Shown: positions 23,901-38,900 of the stretch, piece after piece | How the letters are laid out: each line of letters starts with the position of its first letter | Position numbering within the stretch: position 1 is the stretch's first letter | DNA from: Erodium maritimum | Taxonomy: Eukaryota > Streptophyta > Magnoliopsida > Geraniales > Geraniaceae | DNA length: 64,000 nt | NCBI GenBank assembly: GCA_963921825.1 | Contig: OY997593.1 | Location: 65,084,039 to 65,148,038, forward strand | Reading direction: 5' to 3' | The notes under the pieces: model-generated | Database searches by the model: none | The model's input: only the letters and a program-made list of their open reading frames with translations | What the model was told of the DNA's origin: nothing | Translations under genes and position numbers: made by a program

Positions 23901-26900
23901 TAGTAAGAACATACATTAAGTGTAGCGTATACATACAACTGAAACAACATGCATTAAGGTTGACTTACACATACAAATGAAAAGGCCAAGAACATACATT
24001 TAAAATTGTATAAACATACATTAAGTTCAGCGTACATATATAACTGAAAATTAGAAAACATGTAGTTGTAAAAACATATATACAAAACATACATTAAGAT
24101 TAGATTATTCATACAAATGCAGTTGCAAAAACATACATTAGTGCACAGTTAACGATTTGTGTTTTTGCTTGTACACGTTCTTTTTTGCTTCAAAACATAT
24201 TCAATATGCTACTTGATAGATAAATCTTGAAAAAAGAAAGTTTTTGGCGCAAGAAGAAATTAAATTGGAGTTGAAACGAAGCGGGAAAGATCAAAATAAG
24301 AAACTTGGTGAAAAAAAAATAAAAAAAATCAGGCATGCGATTTGCGATTCCAAGTCTGGAATTGGTCAATTTTTTTGCGAAATACGAACCAATTCCAGAC
24401 TTGGTATCGCAAATCCCATGGCTGATTTTTTTCTTTCTTTCAACTCTGATTTAATTTCTTTTTGCGCCAAGAACTTTGTTTTTTCAAGATCTATCTATCA
24501 AGTAGCATATTGAATATGTTTTGAAGCAAAAGAAAAACATGTACAAGAAAAACACAAATCGTTAACCGTGTACTAATGTATGTTTTTGGAACTGCATTTG
24601 TATGAATAAGCTAATCTTAATGTATGTGTAAGCTAATCTTAATTTATTAGCTTACACGTACAAAACATACATACACATACAAATGAAAATAGTAAGAACA
24701 TACATTAAGTGTAGCGTATACATACAACTGAAACAACATGCATTAAGGTTGACTTACACATACAAATGAAAAGGCCAAGAACATACATTTAAAATTGTAT
24801 AAACATACATTAAGTTCAGCGTACATATATAACTGAAAATTAGAAAACATGTAGTTGTAAAAACATATATACAAAACATACATTAAGATTAGATTATTCA
24901 TACAAATGCAGTTGCAAAAACATACATTAGTGCACAGTTAACGATTTGTGTTTTTGCTTGTACACGTTCTTTTTTGCTTCAAAACATATTCAATATGCTA
25001 CTTGATAGATAAATCTTGAAAAAAGAAAGTTTTTGGCGCAAGAAGAAATTAAATTGGAGTTGAAACGAAGCGGGAAAGATCAAAATAAGAAACTTGGTGA
25101 AAAAAAAATAAAAAAAATCAGGCATGCGATTTGCGATTCCAAGTCTGGAATTGGTCAATTTTTTTGCGAAATACGAACCAATTCCAGACTTGGTATCGCA
25201 AATCCCATGGCTGATTTTTTTCTTTCTTTCAACTCTGATTTAATTTCTTTTTGCGCCAAGAACTTTGTTTTTTCAAGATCTATCTATCAAGTAGCATATT
25301 GAATATGTTTTGAAGCAAAAGAAAAACATGTACAAGAAAAACACAAATCGTTAACCGTGTACTAATGTATGTTTTTGGAACTGCATTTGTATGAATAAGC
25401 TAATCTTAATGTATGTGTAAGCTAATCTTAATTTATTAGCTTACACGTACAAAACATACATACACATACAAATGAAAATAGTAAGAACATACATTAAGTG
25501 TAGCGTATACATACAACTGAAACAACATGCATTAAGGTTGACTTACACATACAAATGAAAAGGCCAAGAACATACATTTAAAATTGTATAAACATACATT
25601 AAGTTCAGCGTACATATATAACTGAAAATTAGAAAACATGTAGTTGTAAAAACATATATACAAAACATACATTAAGATTAGATTATTCATACAAATGCAG
25701 TTGCAAAAACATACATTAGTGCACAGTTAACGATTTGTGTTTTTGCTTGTACACGTTCTTTTTTGCTTCAAAACATATTCAATATGCTACTTGATAGATA
25801 AATCTTGAAAAAAGAAAGTTTTTGGCGCAAGAAGAAATTAAATTGGAGTTGAAACGAAGCGGGAAAGATCAAAATAAGAAACTTGGTGAAAAAAAAATAA
25901 AAAAAATCAGGCATGCGATTTGCGATTCCAAGTCTGGAATTGGTCAATTTTTTTGCGAAATACGAACCAATTCCAGACTTGGTATCGCAAATCCCATGGC
26001 TGATTTTTTTCTTTCTTTCAACTCTGATTTAATTTCTTTTTGCGCCAAGAACTTTGTTTTTTCAAGATCTATCTATCAAGTAGCATATTGAATATGTTTT
26101 GAAGCAAAAGAAAAACATGTACAAGAAAAACACAAATCGTTAACCGTGTACTAATGTATGTTTTTGGAACTGCATTTGTATGAATAAGCTAATCTTAATG
26201 TATGTGTAAGCTAATCTTAATTTATTAGCTTACACGTACAAAACATACATACACATACAAATGAAAATAGTAAGAACATACATTAAGTGTAGCGTATACA
26301 TACAACTGAAACAACATGCATTAAGGTTGACTTACACATACAAATGAAAAGGCCAAGAACATACATTTAAAATTGTATAAACATACATTAAGTTCAGCGT
26401 ACATATATAACTGAAAATTAGAAAACATGTAGTTGTAAAAACATATATACAAAACATACATTAAGATTAGATTATTCATACAAATGCAGTTGCAAAAACA
26501 TACATTAGTGCACAGTTAACGATTTGTGTTTTTGCTTGTACACGTTCTTTTTTGCTTCAAAACATATTCAATATGCTACTTGATAGATAAATCTTGAAAA
26601 AAGAAAGTTTTTGGCGCAAGAAGAAATTAAATTGGAGTTGAAACGAAGCGGGAAAGATCAAAATAAGAAACTTGGTGAAAAAAAAATAAAAAAAATCAGG
26701 CATGCGATTTGCGATTCCAAGTCTGGAATTGGTCAATTTTTTTGCGAAATACGAACCAATTCCAGACTTGGTATCGCAAATCCCATGGCTGATTTTTTTC
26801 TTTCTTTCAACTCTGATTTAATTTCTTTTTGCGCCAAGAACTTTGTTTTTTCAAGATCTATCTATCAAGTAGCATATTGAATATGTTTTGAAGCAAAAGA

Positions 26901-29900
26901 AAAACATGTACAAGAAAAACACAAATCGTTAACCGTGTACTAATGTATGTTTTTGGAACTGCATTTGTATGAATAAGCTAATCTTAATGTATGTGTAAGC
27001 TAATCTTAATTTATTAGCTTACACGTACAAAACATACATACACATACAAATGAAAATAGTAAGAACATACATTAAGTGTAGCGTATACATACAACTGAAA
27101 CAACATGCATTAAGGTTGACTTACACATACAAATGAAAAGGCCAAGAACATACATTTAAAATTGTATAAACATACATTAAGTTCAGCGTACATATATAAC
27201 TGAAAATTAGAAAACATGTAGTTGTAAAAACATATATACAAAACATACATTAAGATTAGATTATTCATACAAATGCAGTTGCAAAAACATACATTAGTGC
27301 ACAGTTAACGATTTGTGTTTTTGCTTGTACACGTTCTTTTTTGCTTCAAAACATATTCAATATGCTACTTGATAGATAAATCTTGAAAAAAGAAAGTTTT
27401 TGGCGCAAGAAGAAATTAAATTGGAGTTGAAACGAAGCGGGAAAGATCAAAATAAGAAACTTGGTGAAAAAAAAATAAAAAAAATCAGGCATGCGATTTG
27501 CGATTCCAAGTCTGGAATTGGTCAATTTTTTTGCGAAATACGAACCAATTCCAGACTTGGTATCGCAAATCCCATGGCTGATTTTTTTCTTTCTTTCAAC
27601 TCTGATTTAATTTCTTTTTGCGCCAAGAACTTTGTTTTTTCAAGATCTATCTATCAAGTAGCATATTGAATATGTTTTGAAGCAAAAGAAAAACATGTAC
27701 AAGAAAAACACAAATCGTTAACCGTGTACTAATGTATGTTTTTGGAACTGCATTTGTATGAATAAGCTAATCTTAATGTATGTGTAAGCTAATCTTAATT
27801 TATTAGCTTACACGTACAAAACATACATACACATACAAATGAAAATAGTAAGAACATACATTAAGTGTAGCGTATACATACAACTGAAACAACATGCATT
27901 AAGGTTGACTTACACATACAAATGAAAAGGCCAAGAACATACATTTAAAATTGTATAAACATACATTAAGTTCAGCGTACATATATAACTGAAAATTAGA
28001 AAACATGTAGTTGTAAAAACATATATACAAAACATACATTAAGATTAGATTATTCATACAAATGCAGTTGCAAAAACATACATTAGTGCACAGTTAACGA
28101 TTTGTGTTTTTGCTTGTACACGTTCTTTTTTGCTTCAAAACATATTCAATATGCTACTTGATAGATAAATCTTGAAAAAAGAAAGTTTTTGGCGCAAGAA
28201 GAAATTAAATTGGAGTTGAAACGAAGCGGGAAAGATCAAAATAAGAAACTTGGTGAAAAAAAAATAAAAAAAATCAGGCATGCGATTTGCGATTCCAAGT
28301 CTGGAATTGGTCAATTTTTTTGCGAAATACGAACCAATTCCAGACTTGGTATCGCAAATCCCATGGCTGATTTTTTTCTTTCTTTCAACTCTGATTTAAT
28401 TTCTTTTTGCGCCAAGAACTTTGTTTTTTCAAGATCTATCTATCAAGTAGCATATTGAATATGTTTTGAAGCAAAAGAAAAACATGTACAAGAAAAACAC
28501 AAATCGTTAACCGTGTACTAATGTATGTTTTTGGAACTGCATTTGTATGAATAAGCTAATCTTAATGTATGTGTAAGCTAATCTTAATTTATTAGCTTAC
28601 ACGTACAAAACATACATACACATACAAATGAAAATAGTAAGAACATACATTAAGTGTAGCGTATACATACAACTGAAACAACATGCATTAAGGTTGACTT
28701 ACACATACAAATGAAAAGGCCAAGAACATACATTTAAAATTGTATAAACATACATTAAGTTCAGCGTACATATATAACTGAAAATTAGAAAACATGTAGT
28801 TGTAAAAACATATATACAAAACATACATTAAGATTAGATTATTCATACAAATGCAGTTGCAAAAACATACATTAGTGCACAGTTAACGATTTGTGTTTTT
28901 GCTTGTACACGTTCTTTTTTGCTTCAAAACATATTCAATATGCTACTTGATAGATAAATCTTGAAAAAAGAAAGTTTTTGGCGCAAGAAGAAATTAAATT
29001 GGAGTTGAAACGAAGCGGGAAAGATCAAAATAAGAAACTTGGTGAAAAAAAAATAAAAAAAATCAGGCATGCGATTTGCGATTCCAAGTCTGGAATTGGT
29101 CAATTTTTTTGCGAAATACGAACCAATTCCAGACTTGGTATCGCAAATCCCATGGCTGATTTTTTTCTTTCTTTCAACTCTGATTTAATTTCTTTTTGCG
29201 CCAAGAACTTTGTTTTTTCAAGATCTATCTATCAAGTAGCATATTGAATATGTTTTGAAGCAAAAGAAAAACATGTACAAGAAAAACACAAATCGTTAAC
29301 CGTGTACTAATGTATGTTTTTGGAACTGCATTTGTATCAATAAGCTAATCTTAATGTATGTGTAAGCTAATCTTAATTTATTAGCTTACACGTACAAAAC
29401 ATACATACACATACAAATGAAAATAGTAAGAACATACATTAAGTGTAGCGTATACATACAACTGAAACAACATGCATTAAGGTTGACTTACACATACAAA
29501 TGAAAAGGCCAAGAACATACATTTAAAATTGTATAAACATACATTAAGTTCAGCGTACATATATAACTGAAAATTAGAAAACATGTAGTTGTAAAAACAT
29601 ATATACAAAACATACATTAAGATTAGATTATTCATACAAATGCAGTTGCAAAAACATACATTAGTGCACAGTTAACGATTTGTGTTTTTGCTTGTACACG
29701 TTCTTTTTTGCTTCAAAACATATTCAATATGCTACTTGATAGATAAATCTTGAAAAAAGAAAGTTTTTGGCGCAAGAAGAAATTAAATTGGAGTTGAAAC
29801 GAAGCGGGAAAGATCAAAATAAGAAACTTGGTGAAAAAAAAATAAAAAAAATCAGGCATGCGATTTGCGATTCCAAGTCTGGAATTGGTCAATTTTTTTG

Positions 29901-32900
29901 CGAAATACGAACCAATTCCAGACTTGGTATCGCAAATCCCATGGCTGATTTTTTTCTTTCTTTCAACTCTGATTTAATTTCTTTTTGCGCCAAGAACTTT
30001 GTTTTTTCAAGATCTATCTATCAAGTAGCATATTGAATATGTTTTGAAGCAAAAGAAAAACATGTACAAGAAAAACACAAATCGTTAACCGTGTACTAAT
30101 GTATGTTTTTGGAACTGCATTTGTATGAATAAGCTAATCTTAATGTATGTGTAAGCTAATCTTAATTTATTAGCTTACACGTACAAAACATACATACACA
30201 TACAAATGAAAATAGTAAGAACATACATTAAGTGTAGCGTATACATACAACTGAAACAACATGCATTAAGGTTGACTTACACATACAAATGAAAAGGCCA
30301 AGAACATACATTTAAAATTGTATAAACATACATTAAGTTCAGCGTACATATATAACTGAAAATTAGAAAACATGTAGTTGTAAAAACATATATACAAAAC
30401 ATACATTAAGATTAGATTATTCATACAAATGCAGTTGCAAAAACATACATTAGTGCACAGTTAACGATTTGTGTTTTTGCTTGTACACGTTCTTTTTTGC
30501 TTCAAAACATATTCAATATGCTACTTGATAGATAAATCTTGAAAAAAGAAAGTTTTTGGCGCAAGAAGAAATTAAATTGGAGTTGAAACGAAGCGGGAAA
30601 GATCAAAATAAGAAACTTGGTGAAAAAAAAATAAAAAAAATCAGGCATGCGATTTGCGATTCCAAGTCTGGAATTGGTCAATTTTTTTGCGAAATACGAA
30701 CCAATTCCAGACTTGGTATCGCAAATCCCATGGCTGATTTTTTTCTTTCTTTCAACTCTGATTTAATTTCTTTTTGCGCCAAGAACTTTGTTTTTTCAAG
30801 ATCTATCTATCAAGTAGCATATTGAATATGTTTTGAAGCAAAAGAAAAACATGTACAAGAAAAACACAAATCGTTAACCGTGTACTAATGTATGTTTTTG
30901 GAACTGCATTTGTATGAATAAGCTAATCTTAATGTATGTGTAAGCTAATCTTAATTTATTAGCTTACACGTACAAAACATACATACACATACAAATGAAA
31001 ATAGTAAGAACATACATTAAGTGTAGCGTATACATACAACTGAAACAACATGCATTAAGGTTGACTTACACATACAAATGAAAAGGCCAAGAACATACAT
31101 TTAAAATTGTATAAACATACATTAAGTTCAGCGTACATATATAACTGAAAATTAGAAAACATGTAGTTGTAAAAACATATATACAAAACATACATTAAGA
31201 TTAGATTATTCATACAAATGCAGTTGCAAAAACATACATTAGTGCACAGTTAACGATTTGTGTTTTTGCTTGTACACGTTCTTTTTTGCTTCAAAACATA
31301 TTCAATATGCTACTTGATAGATAAATCTTGAAAAAAGAAAGTTTTTGGCGCAAGAAGAAATTAAATTGGAGTTGAAACGAAGCGGGAAAGATCAAAATAA
31401 GAAACTTGGTGAAAAAAAAATAAAAAAAATCAGGCATGCGATTTGCGATTCCAAGTCTGGAATTGGTCAATTTTTTTGCGAAATACGAACCAATTCCAGA
31501 CTTGGTATCGCAAATCCCATGGCTGATTTTTTTCTTTCTTTCAACTCTGATTTAATTTCTTTTTGCGCCAAGAACTTTGTTTTTTCAAGATCTATCTATC
31601 AAGTAGCATATTGAATATGTTTTGAAGCAAAAGAAAAACATGTACAAGAAAAACACAAATCGTTAACCGTGTACTAATGTATGTTTTTGGAACTGCATTT
31701 GTATGAATAAGCTAATCTTAATGTATGTGTAAGCTAATCTTAATTTATTAGCTTACACGTACAAAACATACATACACATACAAATGAAAATAGTAAGAAC
31801 ATACATTAAGTGTAGCGTATACATACAACTGAAACAACATGCATTAAGGTTGACTTACACATACAAATGAAAAGGCCAAGAACATACATTTAAAATTGTA
31901 TAAACATACATTAAGTTCAGCGTACATATATAACTGAAAATTAGAAAACATGTAGTTGTAAAAACATATATACAAAACATACATTAAGATTAGATTATTC
32001 ATACAAATGCAGTTGCAAAAACATACATTAGTGCACAGTTAACGATTTGTGTTTTTGCTTGTACACGTTCTTTTTTGCTTCAAAACATATTCAATATGCT
32101 ACTTGATAGATAAATCTTGAAAAAAGAAAGTTTTTGGCGCAAGAAGAAATTAAATTGGAGTTGAAACGAAGCGGGAAAGATCAAAATAAGAAACTTGGTG
32201 AAAAAAAAATAAAAAAAATCAGGCATGCGATTTGCGATTCCAAGTCTGGAATTGGTCAATTTTTTTGCGAAATACGAACCAATTCCAGACTTGGTATCGC
32301 AAATCCCATGGCTGATTTTTTTCTTTCTTTCAACTCTGATTTAATTTCTTTTTGCGCCAAGAACTTTGTTTTTTCAAGATCTATCTATCAAGTAGCATAT
32401 TGAATATGTTTTGAAGCAAAAGAAAAACATGTACAAGAAAAACACAAATCGTTAACCGTGTACTAATGTATGTTTTTGGAACTGCATTTGTATGAATAAG
32501 CTAATCTTAATGTATGTGTAAGCTAATCTTAATTTATTAGCTTACACGTACAAAACATACATACACATACAAATGAAAATAGTAAGAACATACATTAAGT
32601 GTAGCGTATACATACAACTGAAACAACATGCATTAAGGTTGACTTACACATACAAATGAAAAGGCCAAGAACATACATTTAAAATTGTATAAACATACAT
32701 TAAGTTCAGCGTACATATATAACTGAAAATTAGAAAACATGTAGTTGTAAAAACATATATACAAAACATACATTAAGATTAGATTATTCATACAAATGCA
32801 GTTGCAAAAACATACATTAGTGCACAGTTAACGATTTGTGTTTTTGCTTGTACACGTTCTTTTTTGCTTCAAAACATATTCAATATGCTACTTGATAGAT

Positions 32901-35900
32901 AAATCTTGAAAAAAGAAAGTTTTTGGCGCAAGAAGAAATTAAATTGGAGTTGAAACGAAGCGGGAAAGATCAAAATAAGAAACTTGGTGAAAAAAAAATA
33001 AAAAAAATCAGGCATGCGATTTGCGATTCCAAGTCTGGAATTGGTCAATTTTTTTGCGAAATACGAACCAATTCCAGACTTGGTATCGCAAATCCCATGG
33101 CTGATTTTTTTCTTTCTTTCAACTCTGATTTAATTTCTTTTTGCGCCAAGAACTTTGTTTTTTCAAGATCTATCTATCAAGTAGCATATTGAATATGTTT
33201 TGAAGCAAAAGAAAAACATGTACAAGAAAAACACAAATCGTTAACCGTGTACTAATGTATGTTTTTGGAACTGCATTTGTATGAATAAGCTAATCTTAAT
33301 GTATGTGTAAGCTAATCTTAATTTATTAGCTTACACGTACAAAACATACATACACATACAAATGAAAATAGTAAGAACATACATTAAGTGTAGCGTATAC
33401 ATACAACTGAAACAACATGCATTAAGGTTGACTTACACATACAAATGAAAAGGCCAAGAACATACATTTAAAATTGTATAAACATACATTAAGTTCAGCG
33501 TACATATATAACTGAAAATTAGAAAACATGTAGTTGTAAAAACATATATACAAAACATACATTAAGATTAGATTATTCATACAAATGCAGTTGCAAAAAC
33601 ATACATTAGTGCACAGTTAACGATTTGTGTTTTTGCTTGTACACGTTCTTTTTTGCTTCAAAACATATTCAATATGCTACTTGATAGATAAATCTTGAAA
33701 AAAGAAAGTTTTTGGCGCAAGAAGAAATTAAATTGGAGTTGAAACGAAGCGGGAAAGATCAAAATAAGAAACTTGGTGAAAAAAAAATAAAAAAAATCAG
33801 GCATGCGATTTGCGATTCCAAGTCTGGAATTGGTCAATTTTTTTGCGAAATACGAACCAATTCCAGACTTGGTATCGCAAATCCCATGGCTGATTTTTTT
33901 CTTTCTTTCAACTCTGATTTAATTTCTTTTTGCGCCAAGAACTTTGTTTTTTCAAGATCTATCTATCAAGTAGCATATTGAATATGTTTTGAAGCAAAAG
34001 AAAAACATGTACAAGAAAAACACAAATCGTTAACCGTGTACTAATGTATGTTTTTGGAACTGCATTTGTATGAATAAGCTAATCTTAATGTATGTGTAAG
34101 CTAATCTTAATTTATTAGCTTACACGTACAAAACATACATACACATACAAATGAAAATAGTAAGAACATACATTAAGTGTAGCGTATACATACAACTGAA
34201 ACAACATGCATTAAGGTTGACTTACACATACAAATGAAAAGGCCAAGAACATACATTTAAAATTGTATAAACATACATTAAGTTCAGCGTACATATATAA
34301 CTGAAAATTAGAAAACATGTAGTTGTAAAAACATATATACAAAACATACATTAAGATTAGATTATTCATACAAATGCAGTTGCAAAAACATACATTAGTG
34401 CACAGTTAACGATTTGTGTTTTTGCTTGTACACGTTCTTTTTTGCTTCAAAACATATTCAATATGCTACTTGATAGATAAATCTTGAAAAAAGAAAGTTT
34501 TTGGCGCAAGAAGAAATTAAATTGGAGTTGAAACGAAGCGGGAAAGATCAAAATAAGAAACTTGGTGAAAAAAAAATAAAAAAAATCAGGCATGCGATTT
34601 GCGATTCCAAGTCTGGAATTGGTCAATTTTTTTGCGAAATACGAACCAATTCCAGACTTGGTATCGCAAATCCCATGGCTGATTTTTTTCTTTCTTTCAA
34701 CTCTGATTTAATTTCTTTTTGCGCCAAAAACTTTCTTTTTTCAAGATCTATCTATCAAGTAGCATATTGAATATGTTTTGAAGCAAAAGAAAAACATGTA
34801 CAAGAAAAACACAAATCGTTAACCGTGTACTAATGTATGTTTTTGGAACTGCATTTGTATGAATAAGCTAATCTTAATGTATGTGTAAGCTAATCTTAAT
34901 TTATTAGCTTACACGTACAAAACATACATACACATACAAATGAAAATAGTAAGAACATACATTAAGTGTAGCGTATACATACAACTGAAACAACATGCAT
35001 TAAGGTTGACTTACACATACAAATGAAAAGGCCAAGAACATACATTTAAAATTGTATAAACATACATTAAGTTCAGCGTACATATATAACTGAAAATTAG
35101 AAAACATGTAGTTGTAAAAACATATATACAAAACATACATTAAGATTAGATTATTCATACAAATGCAGTTGCAAAAACATACATTAGTGCACAGTTAACG
35201 ATTTGTGTTTTTGCTTGTACACGTTCTTTTTTGCTTCAAAACATATTCAATATGCTACTTGATAGATAAATCTTGAAAAAAGAAAGTTTTTGGCGCAAGA
35301 AGAAATTAAATTGGAGTTGAAACGAAGCGGGAAAGATCAAAATAAGAAACTTGGTGAAAAAAAAATAAAAAAAATCAGGCATGCGATTTGCGATTCCAAG
35401 TCTGGAATTGGTCAATTTTTTTGCGAAATACGAACCAATTCCAGACTTGGTATCGCAAATCCCATGGCTGATTTTTTTCTTTCTTTCAACTCTGATTTAA
35501 TTTCTTTTTGCGCCAAGAACTTTGTTTTTTCAAGATCTATCTATCAAGTAGCATATTGAATATGTTTTGAAGCAAAAGAAAAACATGTACAAGAAAAACA
35601 CAAATCGTTAACCGTGTACTAATGTATGTTTTTGGAACTGCATTTGTATGAATAAGCTAATCTTAATGTATGTGTAAGCTAATCTTAATTTATTAGCTTA
35701 CACGTACAAAACATACATACACATACAAATGAAAATAGTAAGAACATACATTAAGTGTAGCGTATACATACAACTGAAACAACATGCATTAAGGTTGACT
35801 TACACATACAAATGAAAAGGCCAAGAACATACATTTAAAATTGTATAAACATACATTAAGTTCAGCGTACATATATAACTGAAAATTAGAAAACATGTAG

Positions 35901-38900
35901 TTGTAAAAACATATATACAAAACATACATTAAGATTAGATTATTCATACAAATGCAGTTGCAAAAACATACATTAGTGCACAGTTAACGATTTGTGTTTT
36001 TGCTTGTACACGTTCTTTTTTGCTTCAAAACATATTCAATATGCTACTTGATAGATAAATCTTGAAAAAAGAAAGTTTTTGGCGCAAGAAGAAATTAAAT
36101 TGGAGTTGAAACGAAGCGGGAAAGATCAAAATAAGAAACTTGGTGAAAAAAAAATAAAAAAAATCAGGCATGCGATTTGCGATTCCAAGTCTGGAATTGG
36201 TCAATTTTTTTGCGAAATACGAACCAATTCCAGACTTGGTATCGCAAATCCCATGGCTGATTTTTTTCTTTCTTTCAACTCTGATTTAATTTCTTTTTGC
36301 GCCAAGAACTTTGTTTTTTCAAGATCTATCTATCAAGTAGCATATTGAATATGTTTTGAAGCAAAAGAAAAACATGTACAAGAAAAACACAAATCGTTAA
36401 CCGTGTACTAATGTATGTTTTTGGAACTGCATTTGTATGAATAAGCTAATCTTAATGTATGTGTAAGCTAATCTTAATTTATTAGCTTACACGTACAAAA
36501 CATACATACACATACAAATGAAAATAGTAAGAACATACATTAAGTGTAGCGTATACATACAACTGAAACAACATGCATTAAGGTTGACTTACACATACAA
36601 ATGAAAAGGCCAAGAACATACATTTAAAATTGTATAAACATACATTAAGTTCAGCGTACATATATAACTGAAAATTAGAAAACATGTAGTTGTAAAAACA
36701 TATATACAAAACATACATTAAGATTAGATTATTCATACAAATGCAGTTGCAAAAACATACATTAGTGCACAGTTAACGATTTGTGTTTTTGCTTGTACAC
36801 GTTCTTTTTTGCTTCAAAACATATTCAATATGCTACTTGATAGATAAATCTTGAAAAAAGAAAGTTTTTGGCGCAAGAAGAAATTAAATTGGAGTTGAAA
36901 CGAAGCGGGAAAGATCAAAATAAGAAACTTGGTGAAAAAAAAATAAAAAAAATCAGGCATGCGATTTGCGATTCCAAGTCTGGAATTGGTCAATTTTTTT
37001 GCGAAATACGAACCAATTCCAGACTTGGTATCGCAAATCCCATGGCTGATTTTTTTCTTTCTTTCAACTCTGATTTAATTTCTTTTTGCGCCAAGAACTT
37101 TGTTTTTTCAAGATCTATCTATCAAGTAGCATATTGAATATGTTTTGAAGCAAAAGAAAAACATGTACAAGAAAAACACAAATCGTTAACCGTGTACTAA
37201 TGTATGTTTTTGGAACTGCATTTGTATGAATAAGCTAATCTTAATGTATGTGTAAGCTAATCTTAATTTATTAGCTTACACGTACAAAACATACATACAC
37301 ATACAAATGAAAATAGTAAGAACATACATTAAGTGTAGCGTATACATACAACTGAAACAACATGCATTAAGGTTGACTTACACATACAAATGAAAAGGCC
37401 AAGAACATACATTTAAAATTGTATAAACATACATTAAGTTCAGCGTACATATATAACTGAAAATTAGAAAACATGTAGTTGTAAAAACATATATACAAAA
37501 CATACATTAAGATTAGATTATTCATACAAATGCAGTTGCAAAAACATACATTAGTGCACAGTTAACGATTTGTGTTTTTGCTTGTACACGTTCTTTTTTG
37601 CTTCAAAACATATTCAATATGCTACTTGATAGATAAATCTTGAAAAAAGAAAGTTTTTGGCGCAAGAAGAAATTAAATTGGAGTTGAAACGAAGCGGGAA
37701 AGATCAAAATAAGAAACTTGGTGAAAAAAAAATAAAAAAAATCAGGCATGCGATTTGCGATTCCAAGTCTGGAATTGGTCAATTTTTTTGCGAAATACGA
37801 ACCAATTCCAGACTTGGTATCGCAAATCCCATGGCTGATTTTTTTCTTTCTTTCAACTCTGATTTAATTTCTTTTTGCGCCAAAAACTTTCTTTTTTCAA
37901 GATCTATCTATCAAGTAGCATATTGAATATGTTTTGAAGCAAAAGAAAAACATGTACAAGAAAAACACAAATCGTTAACCGTGTACTAATGTATGTTTTT
38001 GGAACTGCATTTGTATGAATAAGCTAATCTTAATGTATGTGTAAGCTAATCTTAATTTATTAGCTTACACGTACAAAACATACATACACATACAAATGAA
38101 AATAGTAAGAACATACATTAAGTGTAGCGTATACATACAACTGAAACAACATGCATTAAGGTTGACTTACACATACAAATGAAAAGGCCAAGAACATACA
38201 TTTAAAATTGTATAAACATACATTAAGTTCAGCGTACATATATAACTGAAAATTAGAAAACATGTAGTTGTAAAAACATATATACAAAACATACATTAAG
38301 ATTAGATTATTCATACAAATGCAGTTGCAAAAACATACATTAGTGCACAGTTAACGATTTGTGTTTTTGCTTGTACACGTTCTTTTTTGCTTCAAAACAT
38401 ATTCAATATGCTACTTGATAGATAAATCTTGAAAAAAGAAAGTTTTTGGCGCAAGAAGAAATTAAATTGGAGTTGAAACGAAGCGGGAAAGATCAAAATA
38501 AGAAACTTGGTGAAAAAAAAATAAAAAAAATCAGGCATGCGATTTGCGATTCCAAGTCTGGAATTGGTCAATTTTTTTGCGAAATACGAACCAATTCCAG
38601 ACTTGGTATCGCAAATCCCATGGCTGATTTTTTTCTTTCTTTCAACTCTGATTTAATTTCTTTTTGCGCCAAGAACTTTGTTTTTTCAAGATCTATCTAT
38701 CAAGTAGCATATTGAATATGTTTTGAAGCAAAAGAAAAACATGTACAAGAAAAACACAAATCGTTAACCGTGTACTAATGTATGTTTTTGGAACTGCATT
38801 TGTATGAATAAGCTAATCTTAATGTATGTGTAAGCTAATCTTAATTTATTAGCTTACACGTACAAAACATACATACACATACAAATGAAAATAGTAAGAA